A model generated the notes under the pieces. The model worked only from the letters and a program-made list of their open reading frames with translations. It was not told the DNA's origin and searched no databases. A stretch of DNA of 64,000 nucleotides, from assembly GCA_022495995.1 (NCBI GenBank), contig JAFEMH010000170.1, forward strand, positions 186,001 to 250,000. Direction: 5' to 3'. Both the position numbers and the translations under genes were made by a program. Origin of the DNA: Adenophora triphylla var. japonica. Its lineage: Eukaryota > Streptophyta > Magnoliopsida > Asterales > Campanulaceae. Every line of letters begins with the position of its first letter. The stretch's first letter is position 1. This document shows, one piece after another, positions 33,797 through 43,827 of this stretch.

Positions 33797-34204
33797 GGGT
33801 TTTTTTTTTTAAGTGATAAGTCTTGAAATCGATTTCGCCCGAAAATGACCGAATGATTAAGAGGCAAGAATCGAAAACCGAATTCTGAATTGGATAAGTT
33901 GTTCGATTTTGTATCTGAATTCATTATCTGAAACAGTTAAAAAAAAATTAAAAAAAAAACCATAAATGCTTTATGAAACAGTAAACAGTTTAAAAAATTT
34001 TACCCAAAACCAAATATGAAACAGTGGCTTTCAAAGGCTTTCAGAGGCAATTCAGCAACATTTTAACCACTTAAAATTAAGAGGACTTTAAGAGCCTAAC
34101 AAGTCTTATTTCAAAAAAAAAAAAAAACTCACTTATTTCTCTAATCCTCTTAATAAATAAGTGTTAAGAGGCAAATAAGGCTTAAAATAAAAAAACAAAC
34201 GCCC
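33797..34204. mobile_element. MITE-like insertion, 408 bp
   Basis: Bounded by CCTTAG on both sides (33791-33796 and 34205-34210). The ends are GGGTTTTTTTTTTTAAGTG and, inverted, GGGCGTTTGTTTTTTTATTT, a weak terminal inverted repeat of hAT-MITE style. The interior is AT-rich with GATTAAGAGGCAAGAATCG and a related inverted stretch near 34140-34180. No ORF. Superfamily is uncertain because the duplication is 6 bp rather than 8. Confidence 0.5.
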
Positions 34205-34261
34205 CCTTAGCTGCCTCAGTCTCCAAGCAGTGCTCGTCAAAAAGAGTTTCAACATGCCCAT

Positions 34262-34372
34262 GTGGCTGATTTTCCAATTTTGCCCCTGTGGCCTATTCAC
34301 CCTTTCGCCCCTATGGCCTGTATTCCCATTTTACCCCTGTGGCCCGTTTTATTATTTTTGCCCCTGGCATTT
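34262..34372. repeat. Short tandem array, GCCCCTGTGGCC-type
   Basis: Four degenerate units of about 25-27 bp (TTTTGCCCCTGTGGCCTATT and variants). They directly precede the larger minisatellite. Confidence 0.75.
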
Positions 34373-34389
34373 TCAATTCTATTTTTCTC

Positions 34390-35150
34390 AATAATCAAAA
34401 TTCCTCGGGTCCGTCCCTTTTGCCAAAAATCCTCGGGTCCATCCCACTCTTCATCAAAATCATCGGGTCCGTCCCTCTCATCACAAAAATCATAGGGTCC
34501 GTCCCTCTTGTCAAAAAATCCTCGGGTCCGTCCCCCTTGTCAAAAATCCTCGGGTCCGTCCCTTTTGCCAAAAATTCTCGAGTCCGTCCCTCTAGTCAAA
34601 AAATCCTCGGGTCCGTCCCTCTTGTCATCAAAAATCCTCGGGTCCGTCCCTCTAGTCAAAAAGTCCTCGGGTCCGTCCCTCTTGTCATCAAAAATCCTCG
34701 GGTCCGTCCCATTCTTCATCAAAATCATCGGGTCCGTCCCTCTCATCACAAAAATCATAGGGTCCGTCCCTCTTGTCAAAAAATCCTCGGGTCTGTCCCT
34801 CTTGTCAAAAATCCTCGGGTCCGTCCATTTTGCCAAAAAATCCTCGAGTCCGTCCCTCTAGTCAAAAAGTCCTCGGGTCCGTCCCTCTTGTCATCAAAAA
34901 TCCTCGGGTCCGTCCCACTCTTCACAAAAAATCATTGGGTATGTCCCTCTCGTCACAAAAATTCTCGGGTCCGTCCCCCTTGTCACAAAAAATCATCAGG
35001 TCCGTCCCCCTAGTCACAAAAATACTCGGGTCCGTCCCTCTCATAACAAAAATCATCGGGTCCGTCCCTCTCTTGTCAAAAATTCCCGGGTCCGTCCCAC
35101 TCTTCACAAAAATTCTCGGGTTCGTCCCTCTCATCATCAAAAGCCCGTTC
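34390..35150. repeat. Minisatellite of 25 units with higher-order structure
   Basis: Units of 27-31 bp built on CCTCGGGTCCGTCCC followed by a variable CTCTTGTCAAAAAT part. Units 2-8 repeat as units 11-17 with a 265 bp period (34461 against 34726), so there is a higher-order repeat. Several frames are open on both strands only because the unit lacks stops; I do not annotate them as genes. Confidence 0.92.
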
Positions 35151-35207
35151 TGCACGGCAAATTATCAGCCCCATTTTGCACGGCAAGTCATCAACAAAGC
35201 CCGTTCC

Positions 35208-36910
35208 TGTAAGTACCCAAATTTGGCTCATGCCTTCCGGTTAAGTTTCCCGGCAATTTTTCGGACTTTCCTAAAGTCCGGGAGCAATTCGGGAACTGTT
35301 CCGAACCTTCCGAGGGGTGAAAGGATTACTTGGAATTAAAAAACACGTTTTCCTTTTATGCAAAAAACCCTTCTAGAATGCCACCTTGCATGATTCTAGA
35401 AAGATGCTGAGTCACAAGGGATAATGCCGCACGGCTGCATTAGGAGAGAACTCCTAGCCGCACGGCTTCATTAGCTCTTTCCAGACTGCCTATAAATAGA
35501 GGCCTCCTCTACCCATTTTGCAAGACAGATTTCCAGCACCAAAACTCTACCAAAACACTACTACGAAAATTCAGGAAGCTAAAGAGTGCCAAGAGCCACC
35601 TCCCTCCTCCTTAAAGGCTCCAAAAGTTGGTCCCTTCCCTAGGTGAACTCCAAAGAGAAAGAGATCACCACCATTGGTAACCTCTCACCCCCCTAATCTT
35701 GCATTATACTTGTATATATATGTGATATAATTTGCTCCTTGCTTTACATATCATTATATATTTGCTTGGTACTTGATATATCATTGTTAAAGATCATATC
35801 TTTGAACATGTAAATCATATTCCCCTCCCTTTGCATTCTTTGCATGAAAATAGCATCTTTTGCTCATAAAAATATAGTCTTTGCATTAAAGGTGCATCCT
35901 TTGCACCTAAAAATCTCTTTTTTTACATAAAAGTTGCATCCTTTGCACTTAAAAATGCTTTCTTTACATTAAAGATGCATCCTTTGCACCTAAAACTCAT
36001 GTCATACATAAAAATGCATCCTTTGCATTAAAAATCATCTCTTTACATCAAAGTTGCATCTTTGCTTTCAAAATGACAATTTTATGCATCCTTTGCATAT
36101 AAAATGCTATTTTTCCACATAAAAATGCATCATTTGCATTAAAAATCCTTTCTTTATATAAAAAGCATCCTTTGCAAAATAAAGAGCATCCTTTGCACCC
36201 AAAAATGTCATCTTTTCATTAAAAATGTCATTTTTATGCATTCCCCTAGTCCCCATTGGTATCCTTTGGAACGGACCGGTGTAAAGGTCCTATCTTTACA
36301 TCGTTTCTTCCATTAAAGGTGCCACAATCTCTTTAGAAAGGGATAAACCTTGAACCCTATATCTCCGATTATCACTTGAGACGAGTATAGTAGTCCCTAC
36401 ACAAGCTCAATCGTCTCAAGGTGTAGGATTGATGGGCTAAGGTCACTCCTTTCTAAAGAACCCCATTTTAGACTATAAAAGAGAGTCCTTCTCTTGATCA
36501 CGTAAGACCCAAGGTCAAATAGCGATGATCACAAGTCCAAGATGAGGACGGGATCAAAGTCCCGAACACATAAAAATCCAAGGAATCCCGAGCGATAACC
36601 AACTAAATGGTTTATACGTCCGGAAGACAACTTGGAACATTCCCCCCCCCCTCTTTTCAACACATGCACACAAGCATGCACGAAAAATGGAATCTTGGGA
36701 GACTTGCTACGGCAAGGCACCTTGGGTGAACGACGATCCGTTCTTCCCAAGGGGTAACTTAACCTCCGAACCCTAAATCCTTTTTTTCAAAGTTTTGAGG
36801 AAATAAAAATGGCGTGGCGACTCCGTTTTTCAAATTAAACCGGATGTTTTCAAACTCGAGTGAATCCAAACTAAAAACACCAAAAAATAGAATTTGGGCA
36901 CACATTCACA
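35208..36910 (+). repeat. 5' LTR of G3
   Basis: 1703 bp, TGTAAGTACCC...ACACATTCACA. TATA box TATAAATA at 35491-35498. Two GCCGCACGGC decamers lie upstream at 35426-35435 and 35457-35466. A PBS-like TGGCGACTCCG lies inside at 36815-36825. Around 85-90 per cent identical by eye to the LTRs of G2. Confidence 0.93.
35820..36240 (+). repeat. Interspersed GCATCCTTTGCA motif array in the G3 LTR
   Basis: About nine copies of GCATCCTTTGCA or one-base variants in an AT-rich stretch downstream of the TATA box. The G2 LTRs have about ten copies in the same place (38330-38760 and 55180-55620, as TGCAAAGGATGCA). Confidence 0.88.
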
Positions 36911-36913
36911 ATT

Positions 36914-36929
36914 TGGCGACTCCGCTGGG
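36914..36929 (+). promoter_or_regulatory. Primer binding site of G3 (tRNA-Arg type)
   Basis: TGGCGACTCCGCTGGG three bases after the LTR end. Same site type as G1 and G2. Confidence 0.88.
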
Positions 36930-37653
36930 AACAACCCAAAGGAGAAAAGCTTTCATTTTTAAAATAAAAAAAATGATATCCGATATATAGGTGGAAACCA
37001 CTAACCTTCCTGTATCGCTTTCTAACCCAGGGCTTGGGATAAACGGTGGTCTAACAATCCCACGTACCGGTATCTCTTTTCGAAAAAAATAAAAATAAAA
37101 AAGAAAACTTTTTTCCTTTGAGCGGGTTAGCCTCCCGTCACGGATTCCATTTTATCGTGCTTGCTTTCTTTCCTTGCATTATATTGCATCTTGCATCTTG
37201 GGAATTGTGCATACTCTGGAAACTGAACAGGAAGCCTGCTAAAAGCTGAAAGGTGCCTAAAATATTCGGGGAGCAACCTTAAACTGCAAAGGAGTGGAAC
37301 CTGGAAAATTGATCCATGCAGCCGTACGGCTTAATCCGCCTCGAATTCCAGCCGGGCGGCCTCATTGGCAATTCCACCAGGACAAAATTGAGGTTAATCT
37401 GGCAGCCTTGGCAGCTTGGGGCTATTCAGTTCCAAGACTGACCGGGGCTCCCAAAAAATTTACGTGCCTTATCTGTTGCATTTTTCCCCGTCCCGAAAAA
37501 TCATTCCTTTTAAAACACATTTCTGAAAATCTCTGTTTTAACTCAAAAAGGAACATTTTTTTAGGAGACCGCACACTACGCGCACCTTATATATCCTGTA
37601 CACTTTGCACGCACGTCCCTTTAAACCCGGGGTGGTTGTTCAGTTGTAGTCAC
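36930..37653 (+). other. 5' leader of G3, part before the nested element
   Basis: Untranslated sequence similar to the leader of G2 (53710-54480, inverted). Contains GCCGTACGGC (37321-37330) and GCCGGGCGGC (37351-37360). A 150-codon open frame at 37294-37746 runs across the insertion site into the G2 LTR and is not a gene. Confidence 0.8.
37649..37653. repeat. Target-site duplication of G2 (left copy, GTCAC)
   Basis: Directly before the TGTGAATG end of the left LTR; the identical right copy is 56251-56255. Confidence 0.95.
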
Positions 37654-39402
37654 TGTGAATGTGTGCCCAAAATTTGTGTGTTGGATTCACGCGAGTTTGA
37701 AGACATCCGGTTTAATTTGAAAAACGGAGTCGCCACGCCATTTTGATTTCCTCAAAACTTTGAAAAAAGGATTTATGGGTTCGGAGGTTAAGTTACCCCT
37801 TGGTAAGAATGGATCGTCGTTCACCCAAGGTGCCTTGCCGTAGCAAGTCTCCCCGGATTCCGTTTATTTTGCTTGCTTGCGTTCTTTTTTGTGTGCATGT
37901 GTTTGAATGAGAGGGGAGGGAATGTCCCAAGTTGTCTTCCGGACGTACAAACCATTTATTGGTTGTCGCTCGGGATTTCTTGGATTTTATGTATTCGGGA
38001 TTTTGATCCCGTCCTCATCTTAGACTTGTGATCATCGCATTTTTAACCTCGGGACTTGCGTGATCGAGAGAAGGACTCTCTTTTATAGCCCAAAAATGAG
38101 GTTCTTTAGGAAGGAATGTCCTTAGCCCATCAATCCTACACCTTAAGACGATCGAGCATATATGAATGCTTCATGCTCGTCTTAAGTGATAATCGGAGAT
38201 ATAGGGTTCAAGGTTATCCCTTTCTAAAGAGATTATGGAACCTTTAATGGAAGAAACGATGTAAAGATAGGATCTTTACACCGGTCCGTTCCAAGGTTGC
38301 TAATGGGGACATGAGGGAATGCATGTAAAAATGACATTTTTAGTGAAAAGATGACATTTTTGGGTTGCAAAGGATGCATTTGATTTAAAGAAGTGATCTT
38401 TATTGCAAAGGATGCATTTTAAATGTAAAGACATGATTTTTATGCAAAGGATGCATTTTTATGAAGAAATTAGCATTTAATATGCAAAGGATGCATAAAG
38501 ATTGCATTTTGAAAAGCAAAGGATGCATTTTTATGATGAAGGAATGAACTTTAATGCAAAGGATGCATGAAAATGGATTTTATGTGCAAAGGATGAATTT
38601 TTTATATAAAGATTGCATTTTTATGAGCAAATGATGCATAAAGATGACATTTTTATGTAAAAAGGGGATTTTTAGGTGCAAAGGATGCATCTTTGAGTAT
38701 AAAGATTACATTTTTAATGAAAAATGATGCCTAATTCATGCAAAGGATGCAAAGGGGAAAAGGGGGTATGATAAAGATATGATCTTTAATGCTAACTACC
38801 AAGTCCCAAGCAAAGATAATAACCATATATGAATGCAATGAGCAATTTAATTCACATAGAGCAATTAAAATGCTAGGTTAGGGAGTGAGAGGTTACCAAT
38901 GGTGGCCTCTTCTTCTTTGGGTTGAACAAGGTGGAAGGACCAACTTTGGGATCTTCAAGGAGGAGGGAGGAGGCTTCTTGGCTTGCTTCTTCAACCCTTG
39001 GGATTCCCAGAAGTATTTAGGAGTGTTTTTGAGTCTGAATATGGAGTGTGGTGTGTGTTTTTCGTATGTAAAATGGGTAGAGGAGGGCTCTATTTATAGG
39101 CAGTCTGGGAATCGCCAATGAAGCCGTGCGGCCAGAGACCCTTGGCTAATGCAGCCGTGCGGCATTATCCCTTGTGACTCAGCATGTTTCTAGAATCATG
39201 CAAGGTGGCCATTCTAGAACTTTTCCCAAATTAAGAAAAATGTGTTTCTTAATTGGGAAGCTTTCCTTTCAGCTCTTGTATGATTTGGAACAGTTCCGGA
39301 ATTGTTCCGGAACTCCAGGAAAGTCCGGGGAGTTACCGGGAAATTTACCGGAATTGCCGGGGAAATTAACCGGAAGGCATGAGCCAGATTTGGGTACTTA
39401 CA
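37654..39402 (-). repeat. 3' LTR of G2
   Basis: 1749 bp. TATA box TATAAATA (element strand) at 39091-39098; GCCGTGCGGC decamers at 39123-39132 and 39154-39163. PBS-like TGGCGACTCCG inside at 37725-37735. The adjacent internal end reads CCGAGGGGCTTC on the element strand, a weak polypurine tract. Confidence 0.95.
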
Positions 39403-39883
39403 GAAGCCCCTCGGCAACGTCACTTGCAGGGCGAGTGGGGTTGTCGATAGAAAAGGATCCAATCTGGCGAATGCCGAGACGGATTAGGTGACCAAGGTGG
39501 TCAAGTGGCTGAACCTCTGGAAGGCTACCTACGTATCCCGAGTGGGAATCAAGCCAGGCCGTAGTTCTGAAGAGATCCTTTGAGGAATAGAGAAGAGAAA
39601 ACTGGTCTCTTGATGGGGAAATAGCAGAGGAAATGACCTAAGAGGTCAAGCAATTGATCCTACTGGGGATATGCTAGAAGTGACCAATGTGGTCGGATGT
39701 CAAGACCTTTATGAGGGGCTATTTCATCACTGAGGAGTGACGAAGGAATAGGGGGACCAAAGTGGTCGGATGGCTGGACCTTTTGTAAAAGGCTACCTAC
39801 GTATCCCGGAGGAATCAAGACTTGATCGTAGTTCAAGCATCACTAGATAGGTTAGGAACGATGTCTAGGATCTTTGAAGGCTT

Positions 39884-39967
39884 TGACAATTAATGAAGGT
39901 TGTCACCTGATTGACAATTAATGGAGGTTGTCACCTGATTGACAATTAATGGAGGTTGTCACCTGAG
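39884..39967. repeat. Three 28 bp tandem units
   Basis: TGACAATTAATGGAGGTTGT followed by CACCTGAT, starting at 39884, 39912 and 39940. A degenerate fourth copy is near 40375. Confidence 0.92.
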
Positions 39968-40372
39968 AAAACTAGAGCTTACATCACTATCGAGGTGATA
40001 GAGGTAGCTAAAGTTTGGAAAACTTGAGCATACTTCACTATCTGGAATAGAGGTAGCTAAAGTTTGGAGAACTTGAGCGTACTTCACTATTCGTGATAGA
40101 GGTAGCTTAAGTTTAGAGAACTTGAGCATACTTCACTATCAAGGAGATAGAGGTAGCTAAAGTTTGGAGAACTTGAGCGTACTTCACTATTCGTGATAGA
40201 GGTAGCTTAAGTTTAGAGAACTTGAGCATACTTCACTATCAAGGAGATAGAGGTAGCTAAAGTTTGGAAAAAACTTGAGCATACTTCACTATCTAGGATA
40301 AAGGTAGCTAAAGTTTGGAGAACTTGAGCATACTTCACTATCTGGGATAGAGGTAGCTAAAGTTTAGAGTTC
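39967..40372. repeat. Eight tandem units of 49-52 bp
   Basis: Units contain ACTTGAGCATACTTCACTAT and GATAGAGGTAGCTAAAGTTT. Two unit types alternate in the middle (CATAC/ATCAAGGAG and CGTAC/ATTCGTG), which shows two-unit amplification. Confidence 0.92.
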
Positions 40373-40756
40373 TGACAATTCGGAGGTTGTCACCTAGCGT
40401 TATTCCGTTATAACGGAAGTAGCGGAGGCGACTGGGGAAGAAAGCTTATTTGCTTAGGAGATAAAGGATATCTTTTGAAAACGACGTTATCTTGTTAAAA
40501 AGATAACGGGAATTACATGCCCAAGTGGAAAGTCCAGGGGAAAAAGGGTAATTTCTGCTCAGAGCGAAAGAAGCCGCCCGGCATGAGATGGAGAAAAAGA
40601 AGCCGTACGGCTAGAAGCTTGATTTTTCCAAATTATTTAAAACAGATTTGAACGGGCATTGGGCATTATTGCCGCCCTTGAACTGTCGAGGAAGAGAGAG
40701 ACAAAGGAGAGAGTTTCTTCAAGAATCCCTCAATTCCCTTGCTTCTATTGATTGAG

Positions 40757-40897
40757 ATGGATCCGGAGGGGAACCCAATACCGAGGCAAGCTAGAAGGAA
40801 CATCTCCGCGGCTGCGAGAAGGAGGAGGAAGGAGCTTGTTCGGACGGAGAGGAAGTATGACTTCCTTACGCCTCTATCCGGGGAGAAGGGAGCATAA
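40757..40897 (+). other. Possible first exon of the G2 PMD-like gene
   Basis: ATG at 40757 opens 46 codons (MDPEGNPIPRQARRN, then AARRRRKELVRTERKYDF), very basic. A donor-like GGTAAGC follows about 20 bases after the stop. If the TAA is a mutation this could be exon 1, spliced to 41443, but the phases do not fit as they stand. Weak call. Confidence 0.35.
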
Positions 40898-41442
40898 ATC
40901 AACGAACCCTCGATCGGTTGGGGTAAGCATTCTTAGTTTGCTCAATTCTGTCGATTTTGATTGAATTTTGATTGATTTAGGGCTTGACCCGAGCTTTAGA
41001 AATTTGTTGAATTTTTCTAGGATTTTTGGATGATTTTGAAATATTGATGATTAACCTATGAGGCTAAAAACATGCAAGTACAATTTTTTTTTGACAAAAA
41101 TAATGAGAATGACTCACTTTTTTTTTCGAAAATAATTATCTAAAAATGTGATGAAGTCCTCGCATGTGCTAAAACTAGGTCAAATCTGAATCAAAGATGA
41201 GAAAACGGGATTTCGGAAGATGAAAAGGATTCATGCATGTCATTTTTTGAAAAATAATGCTTATGTGCAAATATTTTTTGAAAATTATGATTTTGTGCTT
41301 TAGGAAAGCAATGTGCTTGACACGATGTGTTTCAAGTGATGAAAGACACGTTTTCGATGCATAGGATGCTAGAAAAAAATTTATGTATGCTTTTGAAATG
41401 AGATGAAGGACTGACGCATTTCTTTGTTGTGCTTGTCTACAG

Positions 41443-43296
41443 GAGAACAAGTCTAGAGGGCCTTCGGAGATTGATGTCAGGCTATGGGAGAGGATGCCCA
41501 ATTTTGAGAAGAATGGGGTGAACCCTAAGCAGCTGGTGCGGGCTACCGGCTTGGATTTGTTCATTGAGGCCATCGGCAGAGGTATCCACATTACCTCGAA
41601 GAGCAAGGGCTTGGTCCAGGCCCTATCTGAGTTCTGGTGGGACACCACCCACAGCTTTCATCTTAGCTGGGGGGAGCTGACGGTGACTCCGGCCAATTTC
41701 ACTGCTATCACGGGCTTACAGTTCACCGGGAGGCCTATAACTTGGAGGGACCATATCACTGCCGAGGAGTTCAGGGCTTTGGTTGGATTTGAGTTGATTC
41801 CCAAGAGGCTTGGAATGGAGACGAGGAACGTCGAGGTGGCAGTCCAGAATTGCATACGGTACTTTGCCGCTAGTGAGGTGACTGCCCACCAGCTTGCTAG
41901 AGCTTTTGTGTGGTTGATGCTGTCGGTCACTATTTTTGCAAATTCTGGGACTCTGGCCATGACTTGCCTCCTCGACTCTCTGGAGGATGTTGATGGGATT
42001 GGGACGGTCTCCTGGGGCAAGGCCGGATTGGCGGAGCTCTACTTCTCCCTGGATATGTACAGCCGAAACAAGGCTGCCTCTATGGATTGTTTCTCCTTTG
42101 CTCTTGAGGTAGTCCCTCTTTCTTTCTCTTTTACTTTTCTGTCTTGAGACTTTTATGAAAGAGAAATGACCCTTTTGATGTTTTGAACATGCAGGTCTGG
42201 TTTTGTGAGGTGATCAGGTTCTTTCCGTGGAACCAACAGAGCGATGTCACCATCTTTCCCGCTATGATCCGCTGGAGGGGAGATGTGAGAGATAAGTTCA
42301 CCGGGAAGACCCGGATCACCTTTGACTACAAGATGGTGAGGCCAGTCATCAACAGGGATGGACATGATGGGGTAGACTTCTACCCGTGGGGCAGGTATCC
42401 AGAGATTTTGCTAGGAGAGGCCGTGGAGGCGACCAGGCAGAGGAGATGGTTGACAGGGCTGACATGCGACGTCATTTATCTGGGGGACCGATTTTCCTGG
42501 CAGCATGGCCATGTCCCTCCCTTGGACGCCATTACTCCCCATGATCCTCCAGCACGGATGTTGCAGCCCAGGGATTGGCCGGCGGATGAGATAGAGAGAT
42601 ATCAGGCAGGCATGGCCGCCGAGGAGTATTTTGATATGGATACCCCATATGCTGTGTTTGTGGAGCAAATGATCGAGGACGCCACAGAAGCTAGTGAAGC
42701 TGGCGGTTACTCAGGGATATGGGGAGGCCGAGCCTTCTGACCCGCCGATCCCTCCTGCGCACCTGTCATATGTGGTCCACGGAGTACCGAGGAGATTGAG
42801 GATACCTGTCCCCGACGCTAGGGAGCCCCAGTACACCTTGCCGCCTGACAGCACTGTAAGCATACTTTAGGGTCTTTTCCCTCTTTCAGATTTCTTTGCT
42901 TTTTTGCAATTTTGAGATTTTCTGAGATTTTCTTCTTTTTCTCAGGTTCCAGCTCGCACTTACGACAGATTGGTCAGGTAGAATAGGGGCTGGAAAGACA
43001 TGTGCCGGACCCTTCTGAGGAAGCTGGCATGCGCTTTAAAGGCGGCGGCGGACGTGCAGGAGCCCGGGCGCAAGAGGAGGCATGTCGGGGGCGCAGCATC
43101 CACCTCATCGGCTTCGGAGTACTCTTCCAGTGCCATGCCTCGGGGACGGGGACCCAATGCTGACATCTTGGAGCAGCTGGCTGAGTATGAGCACGACAAT
43201 GTCCACCTGTCTGATGTGAGCGATGCAGAGGATTTGATGAGGGAGGCTAGAGTTTATGAGTTGAGCAGCGATGAGGAAGAAGAATCGGAGGCCTAG
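41443..43296 (+). pseudogene. Plant mobile domain-like antisense gene of G2
   Basis: Begins after an acceptor (TCTACAG, ending 41442). Exon A 41443-42108 is 222 codons in frame: LWERMPNFEKNGVNPKQLVR, FWWDTTHSFHLSWGELTVTP, LTGLQFTGRP-like and SWGKAGLAELYFSLDMYSR. This is the PMD pattern (end of a helix, then HTF..GE.T.T). Intron 42109-42194 (GT-AG, 86 bp). Exon B 42195-42855 begins VWFCEVIRFFPW. Intron 42856-42945. Exon C 42946-43296 ends in an acidic tail (DVSDAEDLM, SSDEEEESEA). Damage: a frameshift near 42710 and a TAG near 42980. Otherwise well kept. PMD proteins act in silencing and meristem maintenance when host-encoded; the role in the element is unknown. Confidence 0.78.
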
Positions 43297-43827
43297 GAGG
43301 TCTCTAGAATTGACTTAGGAAGAAAACAAACAATGAACAAATTTTTATGCACATTTTGTTTATTTTTTGCTTTATTTAGGCGCCGATGGGGCAAAAATAA
43401 TGTATTACTGTTTTATTTGCTTTTCTATTTTATGCTTTATTAATTTGCATATTACTTGAGCCTCGGGGCAGTTTTTTGCTTGGAATCGGGGCTGAAACTG
43501 GGCCAAAATGATATATAATGATGTATAAATGTTTGGATGGTCTTTGAACATGTTTTTGTACAGGTTTTGGTTGGAAAAGTGGGGTGAAAACTCCCTTTGG
43601 GCAGTAACTTGGTTGCTGCAGATTTGACATTTACATCAGGTAAATGAAGCCGTGCGGCATGGACCTGAGGGCAAATGAGGCCGTGCGGCTTACAGTTCTG
43701 TCTGGACTGGTTATTTTCAGAATAAAACCAAGGCTTGGCCATTTCATTTCATTTTCAACTCAGACTTGTCCCAATTGATCCCAGAGCCTATTTCTGACCA
43801 AAAGACATCAACTTTGATCACCTTGCG
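43297..43827. other. Spacer between the antisense genes of G2
   Basis: AT-rich, no coding potential. A GCCGTGCGGC decamer pair lies at 43649-43658 and 43680-43689, spaced 31 bp like the pair in the LTR. Confidence 0.7.

Larger units (their letters stand above)
39403..40756. other. Repeat-rich region between 3' LTR and antisense genes of G2
   Basis: No coding potential apart from the possible exon that follows. Two copies of GGCTACCTACGTATCCC followed by CGTAGTTC (39523-39567 and 39791-39834), two tandem arrays (39884-39967 and 39967-40372), and a decamer pair GCCGCCCGGC (40573-40582) and GCCGTACGGC (40602-40611). Confidence 0.7.

Noticed and set aside
34288..35339. Long open frames with GSVPL and RVRPS repeats
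   Set aside because: They arise from the minisatellite unit, which lacks stops in several frames on both strands; there is no start context or homology.
37294..37746. 150-codon frame in the G3 leader
   Set aside because: It crosses the G2 insertion point into its LTR; the equivalent leader of G2 gives a different, unconserved product.
38885..39121. A 78-codon frame (MRGYQWWPLLLWVEQ) also present at 55733
   Set aside because: The duplicate is simply the other LTR of G2; conservation follows from LTR identity. It lies against the element's transcription direction.
39967..40372. Regular repeats that look like a CRISPR array
   Set aside because: The units are adjacent and degenerate, without unique spacers, and lie in a plant retrotransposon.
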